Assembly: GCF_022758295.1 (NCBI RefSeq)
Contig: NZ_JALDWJ010000004.1
Location: 1-64,000 of the forward strand
From: Lysobacter sp. CFH 32150
Lineage (GTDB): Bacteria; Pseudomonadota; Gammaproteobacteria; Xanthomonadales; Xanthomonadaceae
Length of the DNA: 64,000 nt
Direction: 5' to 3'
Part shown: one piece after another, positions 19,474-29,403 of the stretch
How the letters are laid out: each line of letters opens with the position of its first letter
Numbering within the stretch: position 1 is the stretch's first letter
Notes under the pieces: model-generated
What the model was told of the DNA's origin: nothing
The model's database searches: none
What the model saw: only the letters and a program-made list of their open reading frames with translations
Program-made: the position numbers and the translations under genes

Positions 19474-20199
19474 TCAGCGCGCATGCAGCCCGCGCGCATG
19501 GCGCACGAACCGCCGCAGCACCTTGCGCGCATGTGGCGCGGCGCTGATGCTGCGCGCCAGTTGCTTCGAGCACCGCGACTCGCTGGCGAGCGCATCGTGG
19601 CGCGCGCGCACGTAGCCGTGCATGTGGGTGACGCTGAACTCAGGATGGAACTGCACGCCCCATACGTGATCCTGCCAGCGGAATGCGTGGCAATGGTCCT
19701 GCGCGGATTTCGCCAGCACCGTCGCGCCCTCCGGTGCGCGCAGCACGGTCTGCAGGTGCGTGGCCTGCGCCGGGAATTGCGCCGGCAACCCTGCGAACAA
19801 CGGATCATGCTCGGCATGCGGATGCAGCTCGAGGTCGATCGTCCCCATCTCGCGCCCGGCCGGGTTGACGCCGACTTCGCCACCCAGCGCGTGCGCCAGC
19901 AGCTGGTGGCCGTAGCAGATGCCGAACAACGGCAGCCCGGCATGCGCGGCCTCGCGCAACCACTCGGCGCTGCGTTCGCTCCAGTCGTGGCGTTCGGTGA
20001 CCATCGCCGCCGAACCGGTAACGATGACGCCGGCAAAGCCCTGCCGCGGCGGCAATGCATCGCCGCCTTCGACGTTCGTCACGACGGCCGCATCACGTTC
20101 GAGCCCGGCGGCGACGCGGATCCAATGCGGAAAGCCGCCGTGGCGGCGCATCGACGGCACCGGCTGCCCGGTTTCGAGGATGAGGAAGGGTTGCTTCAA
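19474..20199 (-). CDS. Class I glutamine amidotransferase domain protein
   Basis: A stand-alone class I GATase of the GMP-synthase-like type: nucleophile Cys in LFGICYGHQLLA, the His and Glu of the triad in VWGVQFHPEFS, and VIVTGSAAMV before them. Such proteins hydrolyse glutamine or gamma-glutamyl amides, for example gamma-glutamyl-polyamines; the substrate cannot be read here. The frame is open far upstream, but the fold begins at LKQPFLILETGQP. I therefore chose the TTG at 20199, which has GAGAG about eight bases upstream (241 residues). It is divergent from glyQ. Confidence 0.85.
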   Translation of the reverse strand: MKQPFLILETGQPVPSMRRHGGFPHWIRVAAGLERDAAVVTNVEGGDALPPRQGFAGVIVTGSAAMVTERHDWSERSAEWLREAAHAGLPLFGICYGHQLLAHALGGEVGVNPAGREMGTIDLELHPHAEHDPLFAGLPAQFPAQATHLQTVLRAPEGATVLAKSAQDHCHAFRWQDHVWGVQFHPEFSVTHMHGYVRARHDALASESRCSKQLARSISAAPHARKVLRRFVRHARGLHAR

Positions 20200-20319
20200 A
20201 ACAGCGCTCTCAACCGGCAAAAACCCTGAAAAACGTCGGCCCAACGCGGGCTCGGACGTGCGTTTGACAACTATACTAGCCCGCTTTTCCGCGCCCAGAC
20301 ACGGACCTCGCTCACGGTT

Positions 20320-21210
20320 ATGACCGGCCCAACTTTCCAAGAGCTCATCCAAAAGCTCAACGCCTACTGGGCCGCGCAGGGTTGCGTGCTGATCCAGCCG
20401 CTGGACCTCGAAGTCGGCGCCGGCACCTTCCATCCGGCCACGTTCCTGCGTGCGCTCGGACCCGAAGCGTGGAACGCCGCCTATGTGCAGCCCTGCCGTC
20501 GTCCCACCGACGGCCGCTATGGCGAGAACCCGAACCGCCTGCAGCGCTACTACCAGTACCAGGTGGTGATGAAGCCGAATCCCGACAACATCGTCGAGTT
20601 GTATTTCGACTCGTTGAAGGCGCTCGGCGTCGACCCGCTGGTGCACGACCTGCGCCTGGTCGAGGACAACTGGGAATCGCCGACGCTCGGCGCCTGGGGC
20701 CTGGGCTGGGAAGTGTGGTTGAACGGCATGGAAGTCACCCAGTTCACCTATTTCCAGCAGGCCGGCGGCATCGAGTGCAAGCCGGTGCTCGGCGAGATCA
20801 CCTACGGCCTCGAACGCCTCGCCATGTACCTGCAGAACGTCGACAACGTGTTCGACCTGGTGTGGACGCACGGCCCGCAGGGCACGGTCTACTACCGCGA
20901 CGTCTACCACCAGAACGAAGTCGAACAGAGCGCCTACAACTTCGAACACGCCAACGTCGAAGAATTGTTCCATCGCTTCGATGCGTGCGAAAAAGAAGCG
21001 CAGGCCCTGGTCGAACTCGGCCTGCCGTTGCCGGCCTACGACCAGGTCTGCAAGGCCTCGCATTCGTTCAACCTGCTCGACGCGCGCCGCGCGATCAGCG
21101 TCACCGAACGCCAGCGCTACATCCTGCGCGTGCGCAAGCTGTCGCAGGCGGTGGCCGAGGCCTATGTCGCTAAACGCACCTCACTGCTGTCGCAGCAGGA
21201 GGTGGTGTGA
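20320..21210 (+). CDS. glyQ: Glycine--tRNA ligase alpha subunit
   Basis: GlyQ carries the class II catalytic core of the tetrameric bacterial glycyl-tRNA synthetase. The protein (296 residues) is highly conserved: [40 protein letters not shown] and [15 protein letters not shown] good -10-like TATACT lies at 20272-20277; a TTGACA three bases before it is too close to be its -35. The stop TGA overlaps the glyS ATG (TGATG). Confidence 0.98.
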   Translation: MTGPTFQELIQKLNAYWAAQGCVLIQPLDLEVGAGTFHPATFLRALGPEAWNAAYVQPCRRPTDGRYGENPNRLQRYYQYQVVMKPNPDNIVELYFDSLKALGVDPLVHDLRLVEDNWESPTLGAWGLGWEVWLNGMEVTQFTYFQQAGGIECKPVLGEITYGLERLAMYLQNVDNVFDLVWTHGPQGTVYYRDVYHQNEVEQSAYNFEHANVEELFHRFDACEKEAQALVELGLPLPAYDQVCKASHSFNLLDARRAISVTERQRYILRVRKLSQAVAEAYVAKRTSLLSQQEVV

Positions 21211-23384
21211 TGACTGCGACCATGCAACCGCTGCTGATCGAGCTCGGCACCGAAGAACTGCCCGTCAAGGCGCTGCCCGGGCTGGCGCAGGCGCTGTTCG
21301 ACGGCGTCATCGATGGCCTCGTGAAGCGCGGCATCGCGCTCGATCGTGGTGAAGCCAAGCCGCTGTATTCGCCACGTCGCCTCGCGGTGTTGCTGCCGGG
21401 CGTCGCCAGCGAACAGCCGGAGCAGCAGTCGGAAGTGCTCGGCCCGTATCTCAACATCGCGCTCGACGCCAACGGTGAACCGACCAAGGCGCTGCAGGGC
21501 TTCGCGCAGAAGGCCGGCGTCGAATGGACGCAGCTCGCGAAGACCAGCGACAACAAGGGCGAACGCTTCGTCCATCGCGCGGTGAAGCCCGGCGCGCGGA
21601 CTGCGGGCCTGCTCCCGGAGATCCTGCGCGAAGCAATCGCGGCGATGCCGATCCCCAAGCCGATGCGCTGGGGCGATCACGACTATGGTTTCGCGCGCCC
21701 GGTGCACTGGTTGGTGCTACTGCTCGGCAAGAACGTGGTCGAAGGCGGCATCTTCGGCACCCGCAGCGACCGCATGAGCCGCGGCCATCGCTTCCACCAC
21801 GACAAGGCGGTGTGGATCGGCCAGCCCGGCGAGTACGTCGAGGCGCTGCGCGGCGCCAAGGTGCTCGTCGATCCGGATGAGCGCCGCGCGCGCATCGTGC
21901 GCGAAGTCGAACAGGCCGCGAAGGCTGGCGGTGGCGTTGCGCGCATCGATGCCGGCAACCTTGAGCAGGTGAACTGCCTGGTCGAATGGCCCAGCGCGGT
22001 GGCCTGCGATTTCGAAGACGAATTCCTGGCCGTGCCGCAGGAAGCGCTGATCGCGACGATGGAAGACAACCAGAAGTTCTTCCCGGTCCTCGACGGCGAC
22101 GGCAAGCTGACCCACCGCTTCATCGGCGTCGCCAACATCGAATCGAAGAACGTCGCCGAAGTCCGCAAGGGCTACGAGCGCGTGATCCGCCCGCGTTTCA
22201 GCGATGCCAAGTTCTTCTTCGTCGAGGACATGAAGCAGGGCCTGGTGGCGATGAACACCGGCCTGGCGAGCGTGACCTATCAGGCCAAGCTCGGCACCGT
22301 CGCCGACAAAGTCGCCCGCGTCGCCACACTGGCGGAAGCGATCGCCGGCGAAGTCGGCGTCGATCCCAAACTGGCACGCCGTGCTGCGGAATTGTCCAAG
22401 GCCGATCTGCAATCGCGCCTGGTCAACGAATTCCCGGAACTGCAGGGGATCGCCGGCCGCTATTACGCCGCGGTTGCAGGCGAGTCGATCGAAGTCGCCA
22501 ACGCGATCGACGAGGCGTACATGCCGCGTTTCTCGGGCGATGCGGTCGCGCCGAGCAAGCTGGGGCAGGTGCTGGCGATTGCCGAGCGATTCGATGTGTT
22601 GGCGGGCGGCTTTGCTGCCGGATTGAAGCCCACCGGCAATAAAGATCCGTTTGCGCTACGGCGCAATGCGTTAGGCCTTGCGCGCACACTGATCGAAGGC
22701 AGACTTGATCTCAATGTATTGAGCTTCATCGTCAGCGCCCTTAATGAAGTGACGCTTGCGGTTGCCGAATCCGATCTTACAAAGAAAGTTCGCGCAGCAG
22801 ATCATGCTCGGGCGCAAGGCGTTGAAGTACCCATCGGGCAAATGGTCATAGGTACGGCGCACCCGGAGTACGTCAAAGAGATTTACGAGTTCATCACTGA
22901 GCGATTACGCGGCTACTACGCCGACCAGAGCGTTCCCCCGCAGCAGTTCGAATCCGTTGCGGCATTACGCCCGGCATCCCTGCTCGACTTCGACCACCGC
23001 CTCAAAGCCATCGGCGAATTCGCCAAGCTACCGGAAGCCGAAGCGCTGGCCGCGGCCAACAAGCGCATCCGCAACATCCTGAAGAAGGTCGAAGGCACGA
23101 TTCCGTCGACCGTGGATGCTTCGCTGCTGACGCCGGGTGCCGAACAGGACCTCGCCGATGCGGTCGCGCAAGCCATCACCGACACCGATGAAGCCCTGAA
23201 GCAGCGCGACTACGTCACCGTGCTCGGCCGCCTCGCGCGGCTGCGGCCGCAGGTCGATGCGTTCTTCGACGGGGTGATGGTGAACGTCGACGATATGGCT
23301 GTACGCAACAACCGACTGGCATTGCTGCAGCGGCTGGCGGATCGCCTCGGCAGCGTTGCGGCAATCGAACACCTGTCGACCTAA
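21210..23384 (+). CDS. glyS: Glycine--tRNA ligase beta subunit, with an atypical internal segment
   Basis: GlyS binds tRNA-Gly and partners GlyQ. The N-terminus [22 protein letters not shown] and the C-terminal anticodon-binding region [17 protein letters not shown] are typical. The ATG at 21210 follows AGGAGG by six bases and overlaps the glyQ stop. The protein has 724 residues, about 35 more than E. coli GlyS (689). The extra sequence appears to lie between LDLNVLSF and [16 protein letters not shown] (about 22700-22870). The DNA there is markedly less GC-rich than the flanks (29 of 60 bases are G or C in 22741-22800). The reading frame is intact. Confidence 0.95.
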   Translation: MTATMQPLLIELGTEELPVKALPGLAQALFDGVIDGLVKRGIALDRGEAKPLYSPRRLAVLLPGVASEQPEQQSEVLGPYLNIALDANGEPTKALQGFAQKAGVEWTQLAKTSDNKGERFVHRAVKPGARTAGLLPEILREAIAAMPIPKPMRWGDHDYGFARPVHWLVLLLGKNVVEGGIFGTRSDRMSRGHRFHHDKAVWIGQPGEYVEALRGAKVLVDPDERRARIVREVEQAAKAGGGVARIDAGNLEQVNCLVEWPSAVACDFEDEFLAVPQEALIATMEDNQKFFPVLDGDGKLTHRFIGVANIESKNVAEVRKGYERVIRPRFSDAKFFFVEDMKQGLVAMNTGLASVTYQAKLGTVADKVARVATLAEAIAGEVGVDPKLARRAAELSKADLQSRLVNEFPELQGIAGRYYAAVAGESIEVANAIDEAYMPRFSGDAVAPSKLGQVLAIAERFDVLAGGFAAGLKPTGNKDPFALRRNALGLARTLIEGRLDLNVLSFIVSALNEVTLAVAESDLTKKVRAADHARAQGVEVPIGQMVIGTAHPEYVKEIYEFITERLRGYYADQSVPPQQFESVAALRPASLLDFDHRLKAIGEFAKLPEAEALAAANKRIRNILKKVEGTIPSTVDASLLTPGAEQDLADAVAQAITDTDEALKQRDYVTVLGRLARLRPQVDAFFDGVMVNVDDMAVRNNRLALLQRLADRLGSVAAIEHLST

Positions 23385-23554
23385 CCGCTTCGCTCTTGCC
23401 TCTGGGAATGCCGCACCCGCGTCATTCCTCCATAACCCGAAGGGCGGCGCACAGGACGTGCGCCGTTTTCCGACCGAGGCAGGATGCCGAGTCGGAAAAT
23501 CTCCATGACCTTCACGCCGCGGGGTGTGCTCTTGCCAAGGAGGCCATTTCTTTT

Positions 23555-23590
23555 GGTTATTTTTCTTTGGGCCAGCAAAGAAAAGTGACC
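23555..23590. repeat. Imperfect inverted repeat, TTTTCTTT/AAAGAAAA core
   Basis: The arms at 23555-23568 and 23577-23590 form a 14-bp stem including two G-U pairs, with an 8-base loop (GGGCCAGC). It is symmetric enough to act on either strand but has no clean T-tract. It may end the glyS transcript or be part of a dispersed repeat. Confidence 0.6.
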
Positions 23591-23658
23591 CGATGCGCAG
23601 CAGCGGAATGCTCTGTCTTCAAGGCAACGCAAGGGCAGACACTGGATCCCCGCCTTGC

Positions 23659-23742
23659 CAGCCATTCGGCTGTTGAGAGCCACGGAGATCGCAAGCAAGT
23701 CACTAGATTCCTGCTTGAACAGCCATTCGGCTGTTGAAAGCC
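23659..23742. repeat. Two direct copies of a 23-base hairpin-bearing unit
   Basis: The copies at 23659-23681 and 23720-23742 differ at one base. Each holds a small hairpin (CAGCC, ATTC, GGCTG). The spacer is 38 bases. There are only two copies and no adjacent cas genes, so this is not a CRISPR array. Confidence 0.75.
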
Positions 23743-23812
23743 GCAGGAATGACGAGCAAGGGCAGAGCGAAAGCGTTAATCGTTCTTGACGCGCGACAGG
23801 TATCCTTCCGCG

Positions 23813-25600
23813 ATGCGCCCAGTCCCCCGCCTGCTCGCCGCTGCGATCCCATTGCTCGTCGCAGCCGGCACGGCGCAGGCGGCGACGGTCACTAACGTCG
23901 AGATCCTCGGCCTCGACGAAACGATGACGATCAACGTGCGCACCGCGTTGTCGCTGACCGACGCGATCGGCAAGGACCTCTCCGGCCGCCGCCTCGCCTA
24001 CCTGGTGCGCGAAGCCGAGGCCGAAACGCGCGAAGCGCTGGAACCCTTCGGCTACTACTCGCCGCAGATCACGGTCGAACGCAGCCGCGATGAAGCTGAG
24101 GATGCGCCGGTCACGGTCACCATCAGCGTGCAGCTCGGTGCACCCGTGCGGGTGCGCAGATCCGACATCGCCATCGATGGCGCGGGCCAGGGCGACTTTT
24201 TCCTCAAACAGGAGATCGCGGCGTTCCAGCCGCATGTCGGCGACGTGTTCGACCACGCGGTGTACGAAGCCGGCAAGGCGCGCATCACCCGGCGCCTGGC
24301 CGAGCGTGGTTACTTCGATGCCGACTTCGTCGAGCGCAAGGTCGAGGTCACGCGCGCCGATCACGCGGCCGACATCGCGCTGCGCTGGGACAGCGGCATG
24401 CGCTACGGGATCGGCACCGTCACGTTCAACCAGGCGCCGAAGCGGATCATCCGCGAGAGCCTGCTGGACAAACTGGTGGACTGGAAGGAAGGCGAGCCTT
24501 ACCACCAGAGTCGCCTCGATCGCCTGCGCAAATCGCTCACCGGCCTCGACTACTTCGGCCGCATCGATATCGAGCCACAGCCGGAGCAGGCCGTCGACGG
24601 TCGCGTGCCGGTTGCGATCCACCTGACCCCGGCCAAGCGCAGCATCTACACCGCAGGCTTGAGCTACGGCACCGACAGCGGCGCCGGCGTGCGGCTTGGA
24701 CTCGAGCGCCGCTATCTCAACGACCGCGGGCACAAGCTGCTGGCGCAGGTCGACTGGGCCGAATTCCGCAAGACCGCGACCGTGCAGTACCGCATTCCCG
24801 CATTCGCCTGGCTCGATGGTTGGTACACCGCCAGCCTGCAGGGTGCGGACGAGCAGACCGAGTTCGCCGACACGCGGCGCCTGGAGTTCGTCGCCAGCCG
24901 CAGCGGCGAGATCAACGATTTCTGGACCGCCACCGCCTCGCTGCACGCGCTGCGCGAACGCTGGCGCTTCGTCTCGGAGGACCCGACGATGCCGGTCGAG
25001 GACTGGCGCTATTCCTCATTGCTATTCCCGTCGCTGCGCGGCGAATACATCAACGCCGACGACCGCCTGTATCCGCGCGACGCCATTGGCGCCACGGTGC
25101 TGTTGCGTGGCGGCGTGGAAGGCGTGGGTTCCGACGCCACCTTCGTGCAGATGCACGGCAGCCTGCGCTGGTTCCGCGGCCTGGGTGCGAGCAGCCGGTT
25201 GATCGCACGCGGCGAACTCGGCCACACCTTCACCAACGCGCTGGTCGAAATGCCGTTGAGCCTGCGCTTCTTCGCTGGCGGCGACCGCAGCGTGCGTGGG
25301 TACGAGTGGCGCGAAATCGGTCCGCGCATCACCGTGGGCAGCAAGACGTTCGCCTTGGGTGCGAAGAACGTCGCCACCGGCAGCATCGAATACGAGCAGT
25401 ACTTCAACAGCAGTTGGGGCGCAGCGGTGTTCGTCGATACCGGCAGCGCCTTCAACGACACGCCGGCCTGGCGCACCGGCGTCGGCATCGGCTTGCGCTG
25501 GCGTTCGCCGGTCGGACCGGTGCGCATCGATGTCGCGCGCGGCCTGAATGATGCGACCTCGCCGTTCACGCTGCACTTCAATATCGGTGCCGACCTGTGA
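23813..25600 (+). CDS. tamA: Translocation and assembly module outer-membrane subunit TamA
   Basis: TamA is an Omp85-family outer-membrane protein that works with TamB in membrane assembly and anterograde phospholipid transport. A Sec signal peptide ends at AQA after MRPVPRLLAAAIPLLVAAGT. Three POTRA domains follow, and then a 16-strand barrel with the hallmark FFAGGDRSVRGYEW near residue 485. The ATG at 23813 is preferred over a TTG at 23786 because it begins the signal peptide directly. Length is 595 residues. tamB starts in the GTGA overlapping the tamA stop. Confidence 0.95.
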   Translation: MRPVPRLLAAAIPLLVAAGTAQAATVTNVEILGLDETMTINVRTALSLTDAIGKDLSGRRLAYLVREAEAETREALEPFGYYSPQITVERSRDEAEDAPVTVTISVQLGAPVRVRRSDIAIDGAGQGDFFLKQEIAAFQPHVGDVFDHAVYEAGKARITRRLAERGYFDADFVERKVEVTRADHAADIALRWDSGMRYGIGTVTFNQAPKRIIRESLLDKLVDWKEGEPYHQSRLDRLRKSLTGLDYFGRIDIEPQPEQAVDGRVPVAIHLTPAKRSIYTAGLSYGTDSGAGVRLGLERRYLNDRGHKLLAQVDWAEFRKTATVQYRIPAFAWLDGWYTASLQGADEQTEFADTRRLEFVASRSGEINDFWTATASLHALRERWRFVSEDPTMPVEDWRYSSLLFPSLRGEYINADDRLYPRDAIGATVLLRGGVEGVGSDATFVQMHGSLRWFRGLGASSRLIARGELGHTFTNALVEMPLSLRFFAGGDRSVRGYEWREIGPRITVGSKTFALGAKNVATGSIEYEQYFNSSWGAAVFVDTGSAFNDTPAWRTGVGIGLRWRSPVGPVRIDVARGLNDATSPFTLHFNIGADL

Positions 25601-28600
25601 ACACGCCGACGCCGACTCCCAGGCGCATGTCGCGTCGCCGCAAGATCTACTGGGGCGCGGGCTTCGGTGGAATCGCGCTGGTGCTGCTGTTCGCGCTGTT
25701 CGTGTACTGGCTGCTCAACACGATCGGTGGGCGCGACCTGCTGCTGTCGCAGATCGTCGCGCGCCTGCCGGAAGGCACGACGCTGCACTGGGACAGCGCG
25801 GAAGGCCCCGCAGCGGGACCACTAACTTTGCACGGCGTGCGTTTCGAACACCTGAGCGATGTCAGCGTGCCGGGCAAGCGGCTGGTGTTCAACGCGCGCA
25901 CCGTCACGCTCGATCCGGCGATCCGTCCGTTGCTCGGCCGGCGTCTGCGACTGGACGCACTGGCCATCACCGGCGCCGCGCTGGAAATCCCGGAAAGCGA
26001 CGAGCCGTTCGAGTTGCCGCGTTGGCCGGAATCGCTGCCGCACATCGATCCGCCGCTGGCGCTGCAGGCGGATGCGTTCCGCATCGATGGCTTCAAGGTC
26101 ACGCGCGATGGCCAGCCGTTGATCGACATCGAACACGCGCGTGGCGGCATCGACGCCTCAAGCGGCGCACTGCATGTCGAACACCTCACTGTCGACAGCG
26201 ATCGCGGCCAATTCACCGTGCACGGCGACTACATGCCCCGTGACGACTACCGCAGCGACCTGCTCGCCACCGCGGTGTTGCCAGCATCGACGGGACGCAC
26301 GCCGCTGCGCCTCGGGCTGGTCGCACGTGGCGATCTGGCGCGCATGGATGTGGCGATCGCGGGACGCGCACCGGCGCCGCTGCGCGCGAGCCTGGTCCTG
26401 CGTGGCAAGGACGATCCGCGCTGGAGTGCACGCGCCAAGACCGATGCACTCGACCTGGCGATGCTGATGGGCGAAGACGACGCCGGCACGCCGCTGGCCT
26501 TCGATCTGCGCGCCAACGGTGTCGGCGGTCACGCCAGCGTGCAGGGCAAGATCACGCAAGGCGAGTTCGTCGCCACGATCCAGCCGTCGCAGGTCTCGCT
26601 CGAAGACCAAGTGCTGCGGGTCGCGCCCCTGGTCATCGATGCCCTCGAGGGTCGCACCACGCTGCGCGGTCATGCCGACCTGCGCGTTCCGGAAAACTCC
26701 AACCTGCGCTTCGCGATCAATGCGCGCGGCCTGACCTGGGGTGGTGCGAACAACACACCTTCCGTCATCGCCGACGCCGATTTCGGCATCGCCGGCAAAC
26801 CCGAAGCCTGGGCCGCGATCGGCAACGCACGCATCGTGCGCGATCAGCAGCGCGCGGACGTGCGCTTCGACGGTCGCGGCGATCGCGAACAGGTCGCGAT
26901 CCGTTCGCTGCGCGCGACGATGCCGACCGGCACGCTCGAAGCAGGCGGCAGCGCACGCTGGTCGCCGCAGTTGGGCTGGGACTTGAAGGCGACGCTGGCC
27001 GGCTTCGATCCCGGTTATTTCTTCCCGGGCTGGAACGGCGCGGTCAACGGCAAGCTCGCCACGCGCGGCGCGGCGCGTGACGGTGGTGGTTTCGATGCCA
27101 GCCTCGACGTGCCGCAACTCGGTGGGCGCCTGCGTGGGCGCGCGCTCGCCGGGCACGGCAAGTTCGTGCTGCGTGGCGAGGATGTCGATGGCGATCTCGC
27201 ATTGTCCTTGGGCAACAGTCGCATCGAGGCCAAGGGCCGCGTCGGCAAGCAACTCGCTGTCGATGCACGGTTTGCACCGCTGCATCTCAACGACTTGTGG
27301 CCGGATGCGGCCGGCACCTTGCGCGGCACGCTAGCGCTCAGCGGCGCGCGCGATGCGCCAAACGTCGATGCCGATCTCGACGCCAACGGCCTGCGCTGGG
27401 GCGATTATCGCGCCGAGTCGCTGCAGGCCCACGGGCGCTTGCCGTGGCGCGGCGGCAACGGTGCGATCACGATCGATGCACAAGGCCTCGACGTCGGCAT
27501 CGCCCTCGACAGCCTGCGCGTGAATGCACGCGGCGCGGTCGAGCAGCTGCAGCTCGAAGGCGATGTGCGCAGCGAATTCGGCACGCTTGCGCTCAGCGGC
27601 AACGCCAACAAGCGCGGCAACACGTGGCGGGGAGCGTTGGCATCGCTGCAGCTCGCACCGGTGAAAGGCGCGACCTGGCGCTTGCAGCAACCGGCGCGTT
27701 TCTCGTGGACATCCTCTTCAACCGCAGGTCGCAACGGCGCGTTGTCGCGCGCCTGCCTCGATTCCAGCGGTGGCGGCGCGCTGTGCGCGAGCGCTGACTG
27801 GCCGCGGCGCGGGCTCGATGTCGACGGCAACGGCCTGCCGCTCACGCTGCTCACGCCTTACCTGCCCGAACGCGACGATGGCCGGCAGTGGTTGTTGCGC
27901 GGCGAGATCGCCATCGATGGACAGCTGCGCCCGGTCGGTAACAGCTGGCGCGGCAACGCGAAGATCTCTTCCGCCAGTGGCGGCTTGAAGCTGAGCGAAG
28001 GCGCGCGGCGCGAGATCGCCTCTTACGACAACCTGGCGCTGGATGCGGTCTTCGATCCGCAACGCATCACTGCCATCCTCGGCACCACCCTCAACACCGA
28101 TGGCCGCGTCGATGCACGCATCAGCACCGGCTGGGATGAGTACGCACCACTGGCCGGCGAAGTCGCGCTCAACACCGACGAACTGACCTGGATGGAATTG
28201 TTCTCGCCGGACATCGTCGAGCCCAAGGGTCGCCTCGATGGCCGCATTGCGCTCGGCGGCACGCGGGCGCAACCGACGCTCGGTGGGCAGGCGCACCTGT
28301 CCGAATTCAACACCGAACTGCCGGCGCTGGCGATCACGTTGCAGCAGGGCGATGTGCGCCTCGATGCACAGCCCGACGGCAGCGCGCGCATCCGCGGCAG
28401 CCTGAAGTCGGGCGATGGCACGCTCAACCTCGATGGCACGCTGGGTTGGTACGGCAACGACACGCCGCTCGTGCTGAACGTGCGCGGCGCCAACGTGCTG
28501 GCATCCGATACGCGTGACCTGCGCGCGGTGATCGATCCCGACGTGGTGGTGCGCTACACCGCCGAGCAGCCGCTCAATGTCACCGGCACCGTCGGCGTGC

Positions 28601-29403
28601 CGTCGGCGCGCATCGACCTCGAGCGCCTCGACGAAGGCGTGTCCGCATCGCCCGACGTGGTCGTGCTCGATCCGGTCGACCCCAAGCGTGGCGTCGCCAC
28701 GCCGCTCGATCTCGACCTGACGCTGGCGCTCGGCGACGACGTGAAACTCAACGGCTTCGGCCTCGACGGCACGCTCACGGGGAGCCTGCGCGTGCGCCAG
28801 CGTCCGGGGCGCGAGATGACCGCCAACGGTACGCTCGAGACCGAAGGCCGCTACACAGCGTATGGACAAGAGCTCACCATCACCCGTGGCGAGTTGAACT
28901 GGTCGAACAACGCCATCGCCAATCCCGCGCTCAACATCCGCGCCGAACGCGTCGTTGGCGACGTCACCGCCGGCATCCAGGTCAGCGGCCGCGCGACCGC
29001 GCCACAGGCGCAGGTGTGGGCGAACCCGGCGATGGATGAATCCGAAGCCCTCGCCTACCTCGCGCTCGGCCGTCCATTATCGACCGCCAGCGATGCCGAA
29101 GGCCGACAACTCAGCGCCGCCTCCGCCGCGCTCTCCGCCGGCAGCAGCCTGCTCGCTTCGCAACTCGGCGCACGCATCGGCCTCGACGACGCCGGCGTGA
29201 TGCAATCGCGCGCGCTAGGCGGCAGCGTGTTCGGGGTCGGCAAATACCTGTCGCCAAAACTGTACGTCGGCTACGGGGTCTCGCTGCTCGGCACCGGCCA
29301 GGTGCTGACGCTGAAATACCTGTTGCGCAAGGGCTTCGACATCCAGATCGAATCGAGCACGCTGGAAAACCGCGCGTCGGTGAACTGGCGCAAGGAGAAG
29401 TGA
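25597..29403 (+). CDS. tamB: Translocation and assembly module inner-membrane subunit TamB (AsmA-like, DUF490)
   Basis: This is a 1268-residue protein with an N-terminal membrane anchor (IYWGAGFGGIALVLLFALFVYWLL), a long beta-rich repetitive periplasmic body and the conserved DUF490 C-terminus (NPALNIRAERVVGDVTAGIQVSG...YLALGRPLS...SPKLYVGYGVSLLGTGQVLTLKYLL). TamB-like proteins form a hydrophobic groove bridging the inner membrane and TamA. The start is a GTG overlapping the tamA stop by four bases; an ATG at 25627 is an alternative. The next gene begins in the TGATG of its stop. Confidence 0.95.
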   Translation: MNTPTPTPRRMSRRRKIYWGAGFGGIALVLLFALFVYWLLNTIGGRDLLLSQIVARLPEGTTLHWDSAEGPAAGPLTLHGVRFEHLSDVSVPGKRLVFNARTVTLDPAIRPLLGRRLRLDALAITGAALEIPESDEPFELPRWPESLPHIDPPLALQADAFRIDGFKVTRDGQPLIDIEHARGGIDASSGALHVEHLTVDSDRGQFTVHGDYMPRDDYRSDLLATAVLPASTGRTPLRLGLVARGDLARMDVAIAGRAPAPLRASLVLRGKDDPRWSARAKTDALDLAMLMGEDDAGTPLAFDLRANGVGGHASVQGKITQGEFVATIQPSQVSLEDQVLRVAPLVIDALEGRTTLRGHADLRVPENSNLRFAINARGLTWGGANNTPSVIADADFGIAGKPEAWAAIGNARIVRDQQRADVRFDGRGDREQVAIRSLRATMPTGTLEAGGSARWSPQLGWDLKATLAGFDPGYFFPGWNGAVNGKLATRGAARDGGGFDASLDVPQLGGRLRGRALAGHGKFVLRGEDVDGDLALSLGNSRIEAKGRVGKQLAVDARFAPLHLNDLWPDAAGTLRGTLALSGARDAPNVDADLDANGLRWGDYRAESLQAHGRLPWRGGNGAITIDAQGLDVGIALDSLRVNARGAVEQLQLEGDVRSEFGTLALSGNANKRGNTWRGALASLQLAPVKGATWRLQQPARFSWTSSSTAGRNGALSRACLDSSGGGALCASADWPRRGLDVDGNGLPLTLLTPYLPERDDGRQWLLRGEIAIDGQLRPVGNSWRGNAKISSASGGLKLSEGARREIASYDNLALDAVFDPQRITAILGTTLNTDGRVDARISTGWDEYAPLAGEVALNTDELTWMELFSPDIVEPKGRLDGRIALGGTRAQPTLGGQAHLSEFNTELPALAITLQQGDVRLDAQPDGSARIRGSLKSGDGTLNLDGTLGWYGNDTPLVLNVRGANVLASDTRDLRAVIDPDVVVRYTAEQPLNVTGTVGVPSARIDLERLDEGVSASPDVVVLDPVDPKRGVATPLDLDLTLALGDDVKLNGFGLDGTLTGSLRVRQRPGREMTANGTLETEGRYTAYGQELTITRGELNWSNNAIANPALNIRAERVVGDVTAGIQVSGRATAPQAQVWANPAMDESEALAYLALGRPLSTASDAEGRQLSAASAALSAGSSLLASQLGARIGLDDAGVMQSRALGGSVFGVGKYLSPKLYVGYGVSLLGTGQVLTLKYLLRKGFDIQIESSTLENRASVNWRKEK

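Larger units (their letters stand above)
23385..23812. other. Gene-free stretch with dispersed-repeat remnants between glyS and tamA
   Basis: No convincing gene was found. An inverted repeat at 23555-23568/23577-23590 pairs over 14 bases with two G-U wobbles (core TTTTCTTT and AAAGAAAA). A 23-base unit, CAGCCATTCGGCTGTTGAGA plus GCC, occurs at 23659-23681 and, with one mismatch, at 23720-23742. The second copy is framed by GATTCCTGC and GCAGGAATGAC. These look like decayed dispersed intergenic repeats. Local AT content is higher than in the flanking genes. Confidence 0.7.

Noticed and set aside
20264-20277. TTGACA and TATACT close to each other upstream of glyQ as a -35/-10 pair
   Set aside because: They are only two bases apart, so they cannot be one sigma-70 promoter; only TATACT is kept as a possible -10.
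23659-23742. Repeats between glyS and tamA considered as a CRISPR array
   Set aside because: Only two units, a partial palindrome within each, and no cas genes or regular spacers.
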